A stretch of DNA of 64,000 nt, taken from the NCBI GenBank assembly GCA_029964075.1, contig CM057150.1, forward strand, positions 992,001 through 1,056,000. Direction: 5' to 3'. The DNA comes from Patiria pectinifera (Eukaryota > Echinodermata > Asteroidea > Valvatida > Asterinidae). The position numbers were made by a program, and so were the translations under genes. Of this stretch, positions 49,011 to 60,601 are shown piece after piece. Below the pieces are notes generated by a model, which searched no databases, had not been told where the DNA came from, and saw nothing but the letters and a program-made list of their open reading frames with translations. Position 1 is the first letter of the stretch; each line of letters opens with the position of its first letter.

Positions 49011-50727
49011 TTTTGAGCAGAACCTTTTTTTAAATTTAATTATAATAAGTTGCATTCATTTGTTTCTAATACATGTACTCTTGCTTTTATAAAGTTTTTC
49101 TTTTACTCAAAGTTGAGAACCATGTATTTTCATCTGCTATCTTTGTCAAAGGATTGTAACAGTATTTACATGTGTGACAGAATGTGTACATTGTTGCTAG
49201 GATGCTTTCTGATGCTACCGGTACTTATTAGTTTCCTCAATGTTTTGTCAAAATCTAAGCTTTTTATATATCAACATTTAAAAAGCCAGAACAAATGCCT
49301 TGAGCATTTGTTTAACTATACACTGAATTCAAATTTGAACTCACTGTACATAACTTAATCAAAATTAAACTAAAACAGGGGAATAATTAGACATATTTTT
49401 AAGTACATTGCACCCTAACACAAATTAATCCATAGCTCACGAGTCATGACTACGAAAATGAAATCATGCTGTTCTCCAAGTTTTCTCTCCTTTTCTTGCA
49501 TGTACATGTAATTTGCAGTTTTTTTGGCCCTTACATTTTTCCAAAAGTTTTCTTGGTTTTAATTCAGTCCAGTTTCAATTTAAAAAAAAAGGTAAATCAG
49601 ATTTTAAATTTGTAAATAAAACATTGGCAGATGTACCTGTAGATTGCCGGCATAAAATAATCATAAGATTCATGACGTACATGTACATGTACCAGTACAT
49701 GGTTGCACAGATCTCTTACAGAAAAAAATCATCGGCTATTGCAATTTCCCACATGGTACTTTTGAAGGAGGAATTTTTGTAAAAAAATATTTGTAAAAAA
49801 TATTGTAAAATAATTGTACATGTACCGTAGATGATGACGTTGACAAATAAACATCGAGAATTGCTATCTATGTCTTCCTATCTTCGCGCAACCCCCGACC
49901 AACCCCGCCCGGCGCTCGGCCATCCCGCGCTTCCAGGCAGGGGGAGGCCCGGCAAACTACCATCAATTTTCCGTATGCAATGTCAGAGCACGCCCTAAGA
50001 ACAAACAGGTCTCTTTTAAGTTAAAAGATTAACTATACCAAACTTGTCAAATTGGTATTTTCAGCAATGACCTTGTAATGTCAAAAATACAATTTTCGAT
50101 CGCGACTTTATTTGGAAAAATTCAGCAAGTCACCATGATATTTCAGATCATCCATTGATACTGTAAGGGGTGTTTTACCCCCTTTTTTGGAGTTTAACAT
50201 CATTTCTCGAATAGATTCTTAAAAACAAATATACTGTGATGATGGAGAATTTATTTTCGAACAAGGAAATGTTTAGGACTTCATAAAGAGCATTATTTTT
50301 ACCTCTGAGATGGTGGAAATGCTGGTAATAACATGAATAATGTTCTTAAAAAAAAGAACATCGTACACCCCTAGACCGTAAATGGTGTGATCCACTTTCG
50401 TGACATTCTGTACGTTGTAAGTTGCATGTGTTGTGTTGGGACTACACACTGTACTTCCGGTAGCAGCTAAACACGTGCGTCAGGTGCTTGTTTTCATCAA
50501 AGAATGTTTACGGGCGTTGGGACAGCAAAAAGTTGTCTGTTTTTGGAGGATAAAAGGTGGTGAGATTTTTTTAGACGAAGTGTACACGAATTTGTGGGCA
50601 CAATTGCAGAATACCCCGCCACTCGATCTATCCACCTCGTAGCCGGCAACGAGGTCACGGTTGATTGACCTCAATAAACATTCTCAGCGCTACTTGAATG
50701 TACTATGCGTCATGCTCCATTGCACTC

Positions 50728-51015
50728 CCACTTTGTGACCGCGTAGCCGCCAACAGGGTAGTTGGTTTGGACTTTTTCAGCAACTCCCATTCCTTTTGTG
50801 TTGCTTCGTTCTCAAGCATATTCAAGGGGCCTCCCACTCCGTAGCCTCGTAGCCGCCAACAGGGTGGTTGGTCTGGAGTCTGGACTTAGAATTGTTTTCA
50901 GCAACTCCCATTCATTTTGTGTTGCTTTGTTCTCAAATAATGGACCCCCACTCAGTATCCGTGTAGCTGGCAATGGACTTGAATTGTTTCTTTTCCAGTG
51001 ATTCCAACCTCGTAG
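50728..51015. repeat. degenerate tandem repeat, about 110-bp unit, three copies
   Basis: CTCCCACT..GTAGCCGCCAACAGGGT..GTTGGTYTGGA....AGCAACTCCCATTC.TTTTGTGTTGCTT recurs twice in tandem, and a third, more decayed copy (GTAGCTGGCAATGGACTTG) follows. A half-copy (CTCGTAGCCGGCAACGAGG) precedes it near 50,637. Confidence 0.7.
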
Positions 51016-51662
51016 CCAGTGATTTTAGGGGTGTATTTCCGAGTGGCGAGGTATTCTGCAGTAACTCCAATTTGTGAAACTTTCAGTCACGCAACGGCCC
51101 TATCGACCAACAGAACACACTATTAATTTTGCACACTGTGCGATTTATTTCGGAAACTGCGTAGCACTTTTGTGTATTTTTTTGCGATACAGGGGAAATT
51201 GAACGCTGTTTATACGATTTACCCTTTCAACCCCAATTTTTTCAAGACCAAAGTCATAATGTTAAGTGGCTTACATGTACATGTATGCTATGAAAAGAAT
51301 TTCTTTCATATTTGACCTCTGATGGCCTTCAAGGGGTCAATGCGTATCCTTTCATAATAAGAGGATTAACTGTTCAAAACACCACTTTTTTATTACCCAT
51401 ATCTAAATATGTGGGTATTCTTGCCATGATATGAATTTTCAGATGTAGATATTTCATATTTGACCTCTGATTGTTGCGAGGTCAATGAATTTTGTATACT
51501 CTGATAAATTGCCGTTATCTTCCAAATGCCACTTTTTCATGACCGAAGTCTAAATAGTGCAAAAGGAGTGTAAAATTCCCCTCGTGAAATGGAACATTTC
51601 ATCTGTCACCTCATGAAATTATTCTTCCCATTGCACGAATGTGAAACATTCATTATTTGTTT

Positions 51663-52017
51663 TATACATGTAACACCTGAAAAAAATCCTTGTCATCTGA
51701 TTGGTTGACCTTTAATAGCCAATTTATTCAGGTTAAAAACTGTTTAAAAGTTCAACAAGTTCATCATATCTATATCAATGCAAACTAGTATTCAACAGGT
51801 TGAGAACTATCATATTAAATTTGTCTCGATTTAAATGGCGCCACCACCAGCAGCAGTGACACCGCGCAATGGAAGTTCTATTCAGCGTGCAATAGAACTT
51901 CCATTGCACTGTGCGCTGCGCACCACGCGCGCGCAGTGCGTTGGTACGAATAACTCAATGACATGTGATCAATGATCCACCAATCAGATGACAGGGATTT
52001 ATTCAGGTGTTGTATAA
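51663..52017. repeat. foldback element with central hairpin
   Basis: TAACACCTGAAAAAAATCC ... TGTCATCTGATTGGT on the left is mirrored by ACCAATCAGATGACAGGG ... TTCAGGTGTTG on the right, giving arms of about 40 bases. In the middle a separate 16-bp perfect inverted repeat, CAATGGAAGTTCTATT (51867-51882) with AATAGAACTTCCATTG (51891-51906), has an 8-base loop. No coding potential. Confidence 0.72.
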
Positions 52018-52100
52018 TAATAATTATTTTACAGCATGTCATGAAGTCAGACCCTAAACATGCCAAAATATTTTGTGTGTGCATTATATGACCTTTGACA

Positions 52101-52264
52101 GAGGCAGCGCAAGAGAATATAATCTTGAGGAACATCGGACAAGCATCACTCTCGAGTTTCGATGACGCAATGGTAGTGGACGGACGTGCTTCTATCAGTG
52201 GTGGGAAATTTGAAAAGTTGCCCAAACTTGTGCCTGATTTTGATCTTCTCAGCTTTCACTGGGA
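52101..52264 (+). CDS. exon-like open segment of unknown function
   Basis: ATGACCTTTGACAG precedes and GTAAGCAA follows an open stretch coding EAAQENIILRNIGQASLSSF, then DDAMVVDGRASISGGKFEK and LPKLVPDFDLLSFHWDL. Both splice-like borders and the unbiased, non-repetitive composition make it look like a real exon, or a captured one, on the strand opposite the receptor. I do not recognise the family. It sits between a foldback element and LINE B, so it may be part of a mobile element. Confidence 0.35.
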
Positions 52265-52299
52265 TCTGGGTAAGCAATAAGTTAAAAGCAAAAGAGGTA

Positions 52300-55200
52300 T
52301 TAAACCATTCCCCTTTCCTATAACCCTAAATCCAAGAATCGGCCAATATGGCCGAGGATTGGAAGCAGCACTTTTCTGATGATAATTGGGATTGTGTATC
52401 TACATGATCTAAGCAAAGTGAGTCCATGGATACTCATGATCAAGAAGTCGATCAACCACGCTCAACACTTGATGTCCTTATCAGTCAAGCAATCTCAAAC
52501 ACAATGCAGAAAACGACAAAATTCCCGCTTACAACTATAGCGACGTCTATTCTGATTCAGAAAGTGACAATGATCCGCCAATAAAATGCCGTTATGTACC
52601 AAGCACCAAAAGTCAGCCAACGCTTGTGATCATAAACTCACCCGACGTAAAATTATCCAAGATAAACCCAATAAAAATTGCCAATGCCCTCCAAAACTAT
52701 TTGGAATGAAATTAAACGAATTGAAAAAACACGTATTACCAATGGTATCCCCTGAACAACACAAATGCTATCACCGACGAGGAAAATGCAGAAGTGCTTG
52801 CTGATAATTTCACCAAAGTCAGCAGCAATAATAACTATCACGCTTCATTTATCCCTAGGAAAGACAAAGCCGAAAAAGAACTTATCATCGATAATTATAA
52901 CAACAATGTTATGAATGAACCCTTCAATATACAGGAATGACATCAAGCTATTCACTCCTCCAACAGTGTCCAAATGTACCTCTCCTGGAAAAGATGGCAT
53001 TTAGTAATATAGTCTTGAAACATCTCCCCATTAAAATTTGTCATTATCTACTCTTTATTTTCAACCTTATCTGGCAACCATCAGAATGTCCTAAACAATG
53101 GAAAGATGCTATCCTAGTTCCACTCCTCAAACCCGGAAAAGACTCAGCTAACCCCCAATCATACAGACCCATCGCATTAACCTCCACTCTCTGCAAAATC
53201 ATGGAATGAATGGTCAACTCTCGTCTCCTTTGGTACATGGAAAATCACAACTTTCTCTAGATATCTCAGAGTGGCTTCAGGAAAGGAAGAAGCACCAAAG
53301 ATCACCTTCTCCACCTGGAGTCCTCCATCAATAAAGCACGCTGCAACAAAGAAAGCACCTTGGCCGTCTTTCTCGATATGGAAAAAGCTTATGACATGTT
53401 ATGGCGGAAAGGTATCGTTATAAAACTACAATCCTTGGGCATTACTGGAAGAATCACAAAATGGATTAACAACTTTCTCAGCAATAGCAAAATACAAGTC
53501 CGTGTTAATAACATCCTCTCAAAAGAAAGAACCTTAGAAAATGGCGTGCCTCAAGGAAGTGTTATCAGTCCCCTCTTATTTACCATAGCTATTAACGACC
53601 TTGCTAATGAAATTACTGACATCAAAATGACACCAGTACGCAGACGATATCGCCATCTGGAAATCAAATCGAAATATTCCCTACTTACAAAAGAAAATTC
53701 AACAAAACCTAGATAACATCAGAAACTGATGCGGAAAGTGGGGTTTTAAACTATCTGCCCCCAAAACAATCGCAGTTCTCTTCACGAACAAATTGAAATA
53801 CCCACCCATTTCTCTACGGATTCAAAACCTAGCAATACAGACTAGTTCAGCTGCCAAATTCTTAGGATTAATTTTTGACAGTAAACTTACCTGGAAAAAT
53901 CACATTGACAGTGTTACAACCAAATGCAAAAAGAGACTCAAAATTTTACGATACATATGTGGTAATTCCTGGGGAGCTGAGTGCCAAACACTATACCAAA
54001 TACATGTATACTCAGCACTCATCAAACCCATATTAGAATACAGCTGTGAAGCTTGCGACTCTGCCTCTCAGACAACTAAAGAAAGTCTCGACAGCATTTT
54101 CAATTCCAAGCTCTAAAAATCTGCACAGGAGCCATTCAAAGTACTCCGCTCTACCGACTTCAAACTGAATGCGGTGATCCTCCGGTGGCACTACGGTGAC
54201 AGTTCATGAGCAACTTATACAGGAGAAATTCCCTCAATAATCACCCAAATGACCACTTTAACCTCGATAACTGGCAAAAACACTACTTCAAAGAAAAATG
54301 GCATTCCTCTACCCATAATACCCCATTCGAAGCAAGGACCTCAGCTAAATATTCTCTGACCGTTTTCCCCCTAAATGATCCTTTCCCTAAATTGGCATTA
54401 TATTTTAAAATCCTAACATCTCCACAGAAATTCAATCTCTCGTGGCATATACTGATAGCATACACATGTATGTACGACAAACGTAATATAGGCCTATAAG
54501 TCTGGAAATTATCAATACCAAATGGAACAATTGTCTACACATCTACACAGACGGATCAATTAACCCCTCCCACAATACTGTAGGATGTGGAATCTACATA
54601 CCACAACTGAATTACTCTAAAGCATCCCGGCTCAATAACGGAGTATCTACATGTATCTTCACTTCAGAACTCTTCGCCATCCTTCTCTTCCTGGAGTGGA
54701 TTGAAGACGTCAGACCGCTATATACATGTACATGTACATGTACGGTATCTTCAGTGATTGTCTCAGTACCCTTCAAGCCGTTTCCTCACCATTCCCACAA
54801 CATAAAATAGTTTGCGACATTCGACACATTCTCATCAATATCCGTAACCAAGGTAACATAGTTAATTTGGAATGGATCCCTGGCCATTGAAATATCCCTG
54901 GAAATGAAAGAGCTGATCAAATTGCTAAATCTGCCACTCGCAAGGTTAATGTAGACTATTGCATCCCTTTGCTTAACACAGAAGTTAAGCATATTCTCAA
55001 AGCACAGTTAAAGGATGAATGGGCTACCAAAATCCCCAATCTTGATCGCCAAAACAACTTGATATACGAGGCCTCCCTCTCTTTCACCAGCTGGGGCCTA
55101 CCGGTACAACGTTCCCAAGAGATCATCATGCACAGACTACGCTTTGGTACGTGCAAAGGCATGAAAACCTTCCTTCACAAAATTGGCAAACATCCCGATG

Positions 55201-55840
55201 ACTTAAATGCATGTGAATTGTGCGCATGTTCAGATGATGTCGCTCATTTCCTTCTCAAATGCCGTAAATACAATACCGAACGACAATCCCTTCAAAAATC
55301 ACTGGGCCTCTCAAATGACCAAATGGACCCAAACAAAACTGTCATCACATTCTTAAATATGTTAAAAAGTGTAAAGTCACGATTTAACTATCCTTTTTTA
55401 CCAGAATACCTCTCGAACTGAATTGATATTGTATAATGTTTGGGGGGGGGGGGGGATGGGGTGTGTGAATGATCGACTGGACATGGCATCGCGTTATCAT
55501 CACCCGGGGGCACGCAGACCTGCAAATGAACCGGCGGGGCCTGGGCCCGTTAATTGCAGGGGAAATGGTCGGGCCGGCCGGAAATCCTACCCCGTGGCAC
55601 TATGTCTAGAAGATTACAAACACATCTCCTCTCCCCTCCCCATTTTACCCCACTGAAATTCCTTCCCTCTCTCAAGTATCGATTCTTGTCCCGACTCCTG
55701 ACTGCTTCCGCTCAGCACCACTGTTAAGTTACCAGTATCGATTAATTTTCGAGCAGACGTATACCCACGCACAGCTGATAGCGCAAAAGGCACAACCTAT
55801 GATGTGACATAGGCGCCATCAACAACAACAACAACAGCAT
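52300..55840 (+). mobile_element. non-LTR retrotransposon with RNase H (LINE B, I-like group), inactive
   Basis: Decayed coding sequence spread over all three frames. The pre-RT part (52586-52950) leads to RT pieces: WKDAILVPLLKPGK and YRPIALTSTLCK (52937-53209), AVFLDMEKAYDMLW and ENGVPQGSVISPLL (53360-53640), a frameshifted QYADDIAIWK just after, then AAKFLGLIFDSKLTWKNHI (53793-54116). An RNase H-like start, IYTDGSINP, lies near 54,540. The last frame (54969-55421) ends with CELCACSDDVAHFLLKC, a Cys/His cluster common at the end of such elements. RT plus C-terminal RNase H points to the I group. The likely 3' tail is the CAA repeat at 55,818-55,835. Many frameshifts and stops show it is inactive. 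Confidence 0.82.
54722..54744. repeat. TACATG microsatellite inside LINE B
   Basis: A short TACATG repeat interrupts the RNase H region of LINE B, so the tract arose or expanded after the element was inserted, or was inserted into it. Confidence 0.6.
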
Positions 55841-56321
55841 CACTCTCTAACAGTCTGACAATGACCATTGGGCTTGGTAAAAGGGTTAAACACGTGGTTA
55901 TATTCAAGTCCATCTGGATACAACAGCGTGTAATACACAAGAGTGAATATTGCTTGACATACCGTATATTACAAAACAGACCAACAAATTTCTATACCAA
56001 TCTCATCATATTGCATCGTCTGCCAATAAAACAAGGAGAAATGAGGTCAGAGGTCACCTCGAAATTGTTTGCGGGATCTGCATCCATAACATGGCCATAA
56101 ACTAATAGGTGCAATGTCGTTCTTTGGCACTATTGAGGCTCAGGTCACGAAAAAAATGGCGTTTTGACGAATAAGTATAATAATAATGTATTATACACTG
56201 TACATGTTATAAGATGGAATTTTGCGTCGGGTGACATAAATCAAATTAGGTTTTGCCCTTCACCGACGTTTAAACACTGTATACTCAGTGTGTTACCTCC
56301 CGAGTGAAAGCTGGAAGAAAT

Positions 56322-56396
56322 CACTCGGGTGGGACTCTGACCCACGACCTCCTGCTTTCTAGTGCAGATGTCTTACCACCTCGTCCACCGAGCTAA
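56322..56396 (-). repeat. tRNA-like core (minus), transposon-flanking repeat unit
   Basis: The reverse complement carries GCTCGGTGG, a D-arm-like stretch, CTGCACTAGAAAGCAG and a T-arm (B box altered to GGTCAGAGTCC), ending CACCCGAGTGA. It matches the plus-strand cores at 60.6 and 60.9 kb. The B-box change argues against function. Confidence 0.6.
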
Positions 56397-57200
56397 CGGG
56401 ATCGGTTGGTTGGTTCGAATCTGATGTACATACATGACATAGCAGCGGGTACCGCATAAACTATTATAAGATGGAATTTTGCGTCAGGTGACATAAATTA
56501 AATTAGGTTTTGCCCTTCACCGACGTCTAAACACTGTATAGGGTAAACTGGGGTAAAAACGCCCGATTTTTAGGTTTTTGTTAAATATCTCAGTACTGCT
56601 TGGAGACACCAGGAAATAAATGTGTGGTTTTATGCAATACATGTCTCCCCTATCAGGTGCAAATATAATATCATGGTCATTATATTGATAAGGGGAAATT
56701 TTCCCCCCTTTTCGGGAGGAAATTTGGCGGGCGTTTTTACCCGGGCCTCGGGTAAAAACGCCCGCCCACATTTATAAAAAAAAAATTGCTATACCACAGG
56801 TTTCCCTGTAGTATAGTCATATTTTTGTAATTAATTTAATATGGAGGGATACTTCATCAAATACAAATAACTTTTCAAGCACAACTGGTTAATTATAACT
56901 ACAAACTTGATCATTTGAAACAGGTATTTTTATGTGGAAGGAAGTGGAACATTAGCGTACATAATTCGCCCATAACAAACTAGTAGGTTATGATAAGACC
57001 TGCCAATATTGAAAAATCTACTTCAATCTTGTTTAGCCAAATCATAGTTACATGTTATTAGGCATTTTTGTATGTGTGCTTCTAGTTCTAGCCTACTGCT
57101 GGTAACCTAAGGATTTATCAAAGGAGAACTACGGTACTAAGATACACGTACGCACATTTCTGTGACAACAAGACATACATGTATTTCTTAGAGAAAAGAA

Positions 57201-57545
57201 ATGCGTTCATGGAGAAACTTCTACTCTGTAACCACAAGAAAGAGGAAATTGCCAGTCATAAAAGACATACAATTTGAAATCTGTGAGCAATACATCATGA
57301 ATGAAACACGACCAAAAGGACCGTCTCTAGTCTTCAAGATAATCTACACACCACACATCAAAACCCAGCAGCTAACAAAAGTATTGCTGAAAGACTGGCA
57401 TTTAATTCCGGAACACCTGAAATTACATGTATGCACTCTGTTTCCCAGCGAACCAATTCCTGCCTATAAAAGGCCAAAAATCTTAAAGGCAGTGTTGGAG
57501 CAAAGGCTTAAACATTCAAGGCCAAGGCCATGGCCAAGGCTTTGA
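57201..57545 (+). pseudogene. fragment resembling the linker region of a Penelope-like or related retroelement
   Basis: A 114-codon frame with TTRKRKLPVIKDIQ, KIIYTPHIKTQQLTKVLL, KDWHLIPEHLK and PIPAYKRPKILKAVLEQ. The order 'hydrophobic strand, K-x-W-x-L, P-P-x-x-AY-x-RP-x-x-L' is what I associate with the region between reverse transcriptase and GIY-YIG nuclease in Penelope-like elements. The match is by eye only. The frame runs out in the AAGGCC repeat. No RT or nuclease motif accompanies it. Confidence 0.3.
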
Positions 57546-57645
57546 CCCTCAAGGCCAAGGCTTAGACCTTCAAGCCTCGAGGCCAAGGCCAAGGCTTAAC
57601 CCTCAAGGCTAAGGCCAAGGCCAAGGCCAAGGCCAAGGCCCTGTT
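57510..57645. repeat. AAGGCC-based degenerate satellite, array 1
   Basis: A run of CAAGGCCAAGGC hexamers interrupted by CTCAAGCCTCGAGG and GGCTTAACCCTC. Its relative lies at 58285-58430. Both are inside the 3.9-kb transposon. Confidence 0.85.
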
Positions 57646-58284
57646 TTATAAAATGACCACTGATATAGAACTAATTATAGTCACATGACACATCATCAGG
57701 AATCGCCCATTTTGAAGAACAACATGTCTTAAATTGCTATCAACATGCTCGCATACACCGTTTTATGACTGCATTAGATCTATTAAAGCATACGTTCAGG
57801 TCTTCAATATGGTTTAACTAAAACAAAATAAAGATTTACTTCTATATTGACACACAATTCTCTCGAGTGTAACAAAAGGGGGATCCAAGAAATTGATTTG
57901 GGAAAGTTTTATTTGCTGGGCCAACATGGTCAGAAATATCAGCATTATCTAAAACAGATCATGCAGATACCGGTACATGCAAATCTTTAGCACTTATCAG
58001 GGAGAAATACAACCAATCAGATCTATTCCATAATTGTATGCAATTTAAGTGATGATCTCATTAGCCCCATAAGTGTACAGAATATTTTTGCAGCAAATCT
58101 ACTACAATGGTAACAACATGTGATGCTATAAAAGTGGAAGTGTGCCCAACACACAAATCTACAAGGGGTTTCCCTCCTCCATGGTACCGGTAATACGATT
58201 AAAATGGTAACAGCAAAATTTCAAACAGATTTATCTGGAAAATGCAAAAATCTATGGGCCTTGAAGAGCCTCGACTCAAACTTG

Positions 58285-58430
58285 CAAGGCCCTGAACCCT
58301 CAAGGCCAAGGCTTTTTCCCTCAAGCCTCGAGGCCAAGCCAAGGCCCTAAAATCCAGCCCTAAAATCCAGCCTTAAGGCAGCCTTAAGGCCAAGGCCCAG
58401 CATCAAGGCACTACATCACTGCTTAAAGGT
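58285..58430. repeat. AAGGCC-based degenerate satellite, array 2
   Basis: It shares CCTCAAGGCCAAGGCTTT and CCTCAAGCCTCGAGGCCAAG with array 1, then a short CTAAAATCCAGC tandem. The two arrays lie about 650 bases apart. Confidence 0.8.
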
Positions 58431-58785
58431 GTACTTGTCAAATCAAGGTTTATCAATAACCGGGAATTGGACTCATTACAAGGTTCACACAAAATGTTAT
58501 TAGATGCACTTATGTGTATCTATGCACCCTAACATTTGACACAACTAATTTAGCCGAATATAAAACACTGGATTTGGCTTACTACTGATGAAGCTTTGCT
58601 ATTATAGCATGAGAGCAGAAACCGGTCTAGTTGGGTCTTAGAGCCATTTCTAGTTATTTTTACTTATTAAAAGTATACTCAAATCATCATAGAGGTGTTA
58701 TTTTTTTTCTTGAGAAAATGCCATGAGCTCATGATTTCTCGAGCATTCCCTAATAAAGACTAGTCTGTGTATTATACAAATATTG

Positions 58786-58935
58786 AATGCTTCGAGTGGT
58801 GTAGTAAAACTAGCCTCCCGAGGTGATCCATGGACCATTCTATTTTCCCGAGGCGAAGCCGAGGGAAAGTAGAATGCTCCATGGATCACCGAGGGAGGCT
58901 AGTTTTACTTCACCACGAGATAAAGCATTCAACAT
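58786..58935. repeat. foldback palindrome, arms about 65 bases
   Basis: GTAGTAAAACTAGCCTCCC ... TGATCCATGGACCATTCTA is mirrored by TAGAATGCTCCATGGATCAC ... GGGAGGCTAGTTTTACTTC around a small GC-rich centre (GAGGCGAAGCCGAG). The overlapping minus- and plus-strand frames over it give near-identical short peptides because of the palindrome. Neither is a gene. Confidence 0.85.
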
Positions 58936-58937
58936 TT

Positions 58938-59345
58938 GTTTTATAACACTTCACCCACAGATTCTGCTTGATTTTAATATTTTACATTATTTAAATCTGA
59001 ACACAGTTGAAATAAACTTTAATTTCAATACAAAATTGGTGGAAAATGTATTTCTCTCTTAAAAACTAACCCTTCACGAAATGTTTGAACCCAAGTCTGC
59101 GGCGCGCTCTCTTTGGAATAATACGCGCTACGCACAACGCACAACGCAAACACCAGCATGCATTTGCACACAAATACCGCGCCGTGGAAATAGTACTTTG
59201 GTTGCTAATGGTATAGTACTTTGGTTGCTATGCGCATAGTACTTTTGGCCGTGCACAGAAAGATAGCAAAATTAGAAAGTAACATGTGACTCGCTCTTGG
59301 CCAATCAAGACACAGAATCTGTGGGTGAGGTGTTATAACACCCAT
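58938..59345. repeat. inverted repeat pair CACCCACAGATTCTG
   Basis: TTATAACACTTCACCCACAG near 58,940 is mirrored by CTGTGGGTGAGGTGTTATAA near 59,315. This may be the same mobile unit as the adjacent foldback palindrome. Confidence 0.6.
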
Positions 59346-59785
59346 TATCCACGAAGCCCAGACTCCTGTCTGACGTCTGATATATCAAAGCATGCAGATT
59401 TATGCGATCTCGCGCCTCAGCCAATCAGAGTCGACTTTACTAATTCGTGACGTCATTTCATTCCCAAATCAGGACTTAACGTTTTGATTGGTCAATTTGA
59501 ATGCAGTGTTTTGTAATGCAACAACAGCCGGGCGCGTTATCGCGTGACGCGCAACGGTGAATGACCAAAGACTCGATATAGAAAGCGCCCGCTGATTGGT
59601 CAAAATCTAGGAGGTTAAGAGGCGGCGTCTTACCTAATTAATCAGCAAATCTGCTCACATATCATAGACCCATGGCATTCGCCACTAAACAAATGCCAGA
59701 TTCCTTGCCACTTCGTAACGTCAGTTACCGGTAGTGATACCGCCTACATGTACATGTACCTCCCCACTTCACGCAATACACTGTC

Positions 59786-60119
59786 AGGGTCGGATCCAGG
59801 AGTTTTCGCAGGGGGGGTTTCATCAGCAAAAAAATCTGAAAATGTACACAGGTTTTTTTTCTCCGGACACTTTGCCTCCGTAAAATCAAAAACTGGGGGG
59901 CTGTTCAAATTTGACGAATATTAACACTAGATTACAGAATGATGTACCGTATTTCGAACAGGTGGACATTATACATGTACCAGTATCATTTTTGGGTGTC
60001 ACAGCAGGGGGGGGGTCCACTTATTTTTTTAGGAATTTGTAAGATAATTTTTTTTTGACAGAGCTGGGGGGGGGGGGAGTTGACCCCCAAAACCCCCCCT
60101 CTGGATCCGCGCCTGACTG
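59786..60119. mobile_element. GGATCCAGG-ended MITE nested in the 3.9-kb transposon
   Basis: CAGGGTCGGATCCAG on the left and CTGGATCCGCGCCTG on the right are near inverted copies. ACTGT directly abuts both ends. Long poly-G and poly-C runs fill the subterminal regions, as in the MITE at 5.2 kb, so both probably belong to one superfamily. Confidence 0.62.
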
Positions 60120-60601
60120 TTTAAATTTATGTAGTGGGACTCTTATAGCTAATACTAACTCATACAACAAACATAATGCTGTAGAAAGTTCTAATAGTGA
60201 GGTTTTTGAAGATAAGTGAGGCTGCAACAGAGTTTGATATCAAGGAAAGTACTGGGCGTTTTTACCCCGAGACCCCTGATTTTGCCCGGGGTAAAAACGC
60301 CCACTCAGAAAAAAATTATTAAGTAAATATTAAAATAGATTTTAATATTGTAATCAGTTATAATTATGTTATTAACCCTTCTTAATATATATCAACTAAA
60401 GAATAATAAAGTCAAACAAGTCAAGTGGGCGTTTTTACCCCATGGGCGTTTTTACCCCAGTTTACCCTACTCAGTGTGTTACCTCCCGAGTGAAAAACCA
60501 AATTTGATTTATGTCACCCGACGCAAAATTCCATCTTATAATAGTTTATGTGGTACCCGCTGCTATGTACATCAGATTCGAACTAGCCAACCGATCTCGT
60601 T

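Larger units (their letters stand above)
56539..60469. mobile_element. 3.9-kb inverted-repeat transposon with TA target duplication, composite
   Basis: The element proper is 56541-60467. The left end GGGTAAACTGGGGTAAAAAC is exactly mirrored by the right end GTTTTTACCCCAGTTTACCC, and TA flanks both sides. The empty site can be read from the repeat unit itself (ACTGTATACTCAG at 56,276-56,290). Each end also has a subterminal palindrome of GGGCGTTTTTACCC and GGGTAAAAACGCCC. No transposase is recognisable. The interior holds a retroelement-like fragment, AAGGCC arrays, foldback repeats and another MITE. A TA duplication suggests a Tc1/mariner-type or similar family. Confidence 0.8.
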
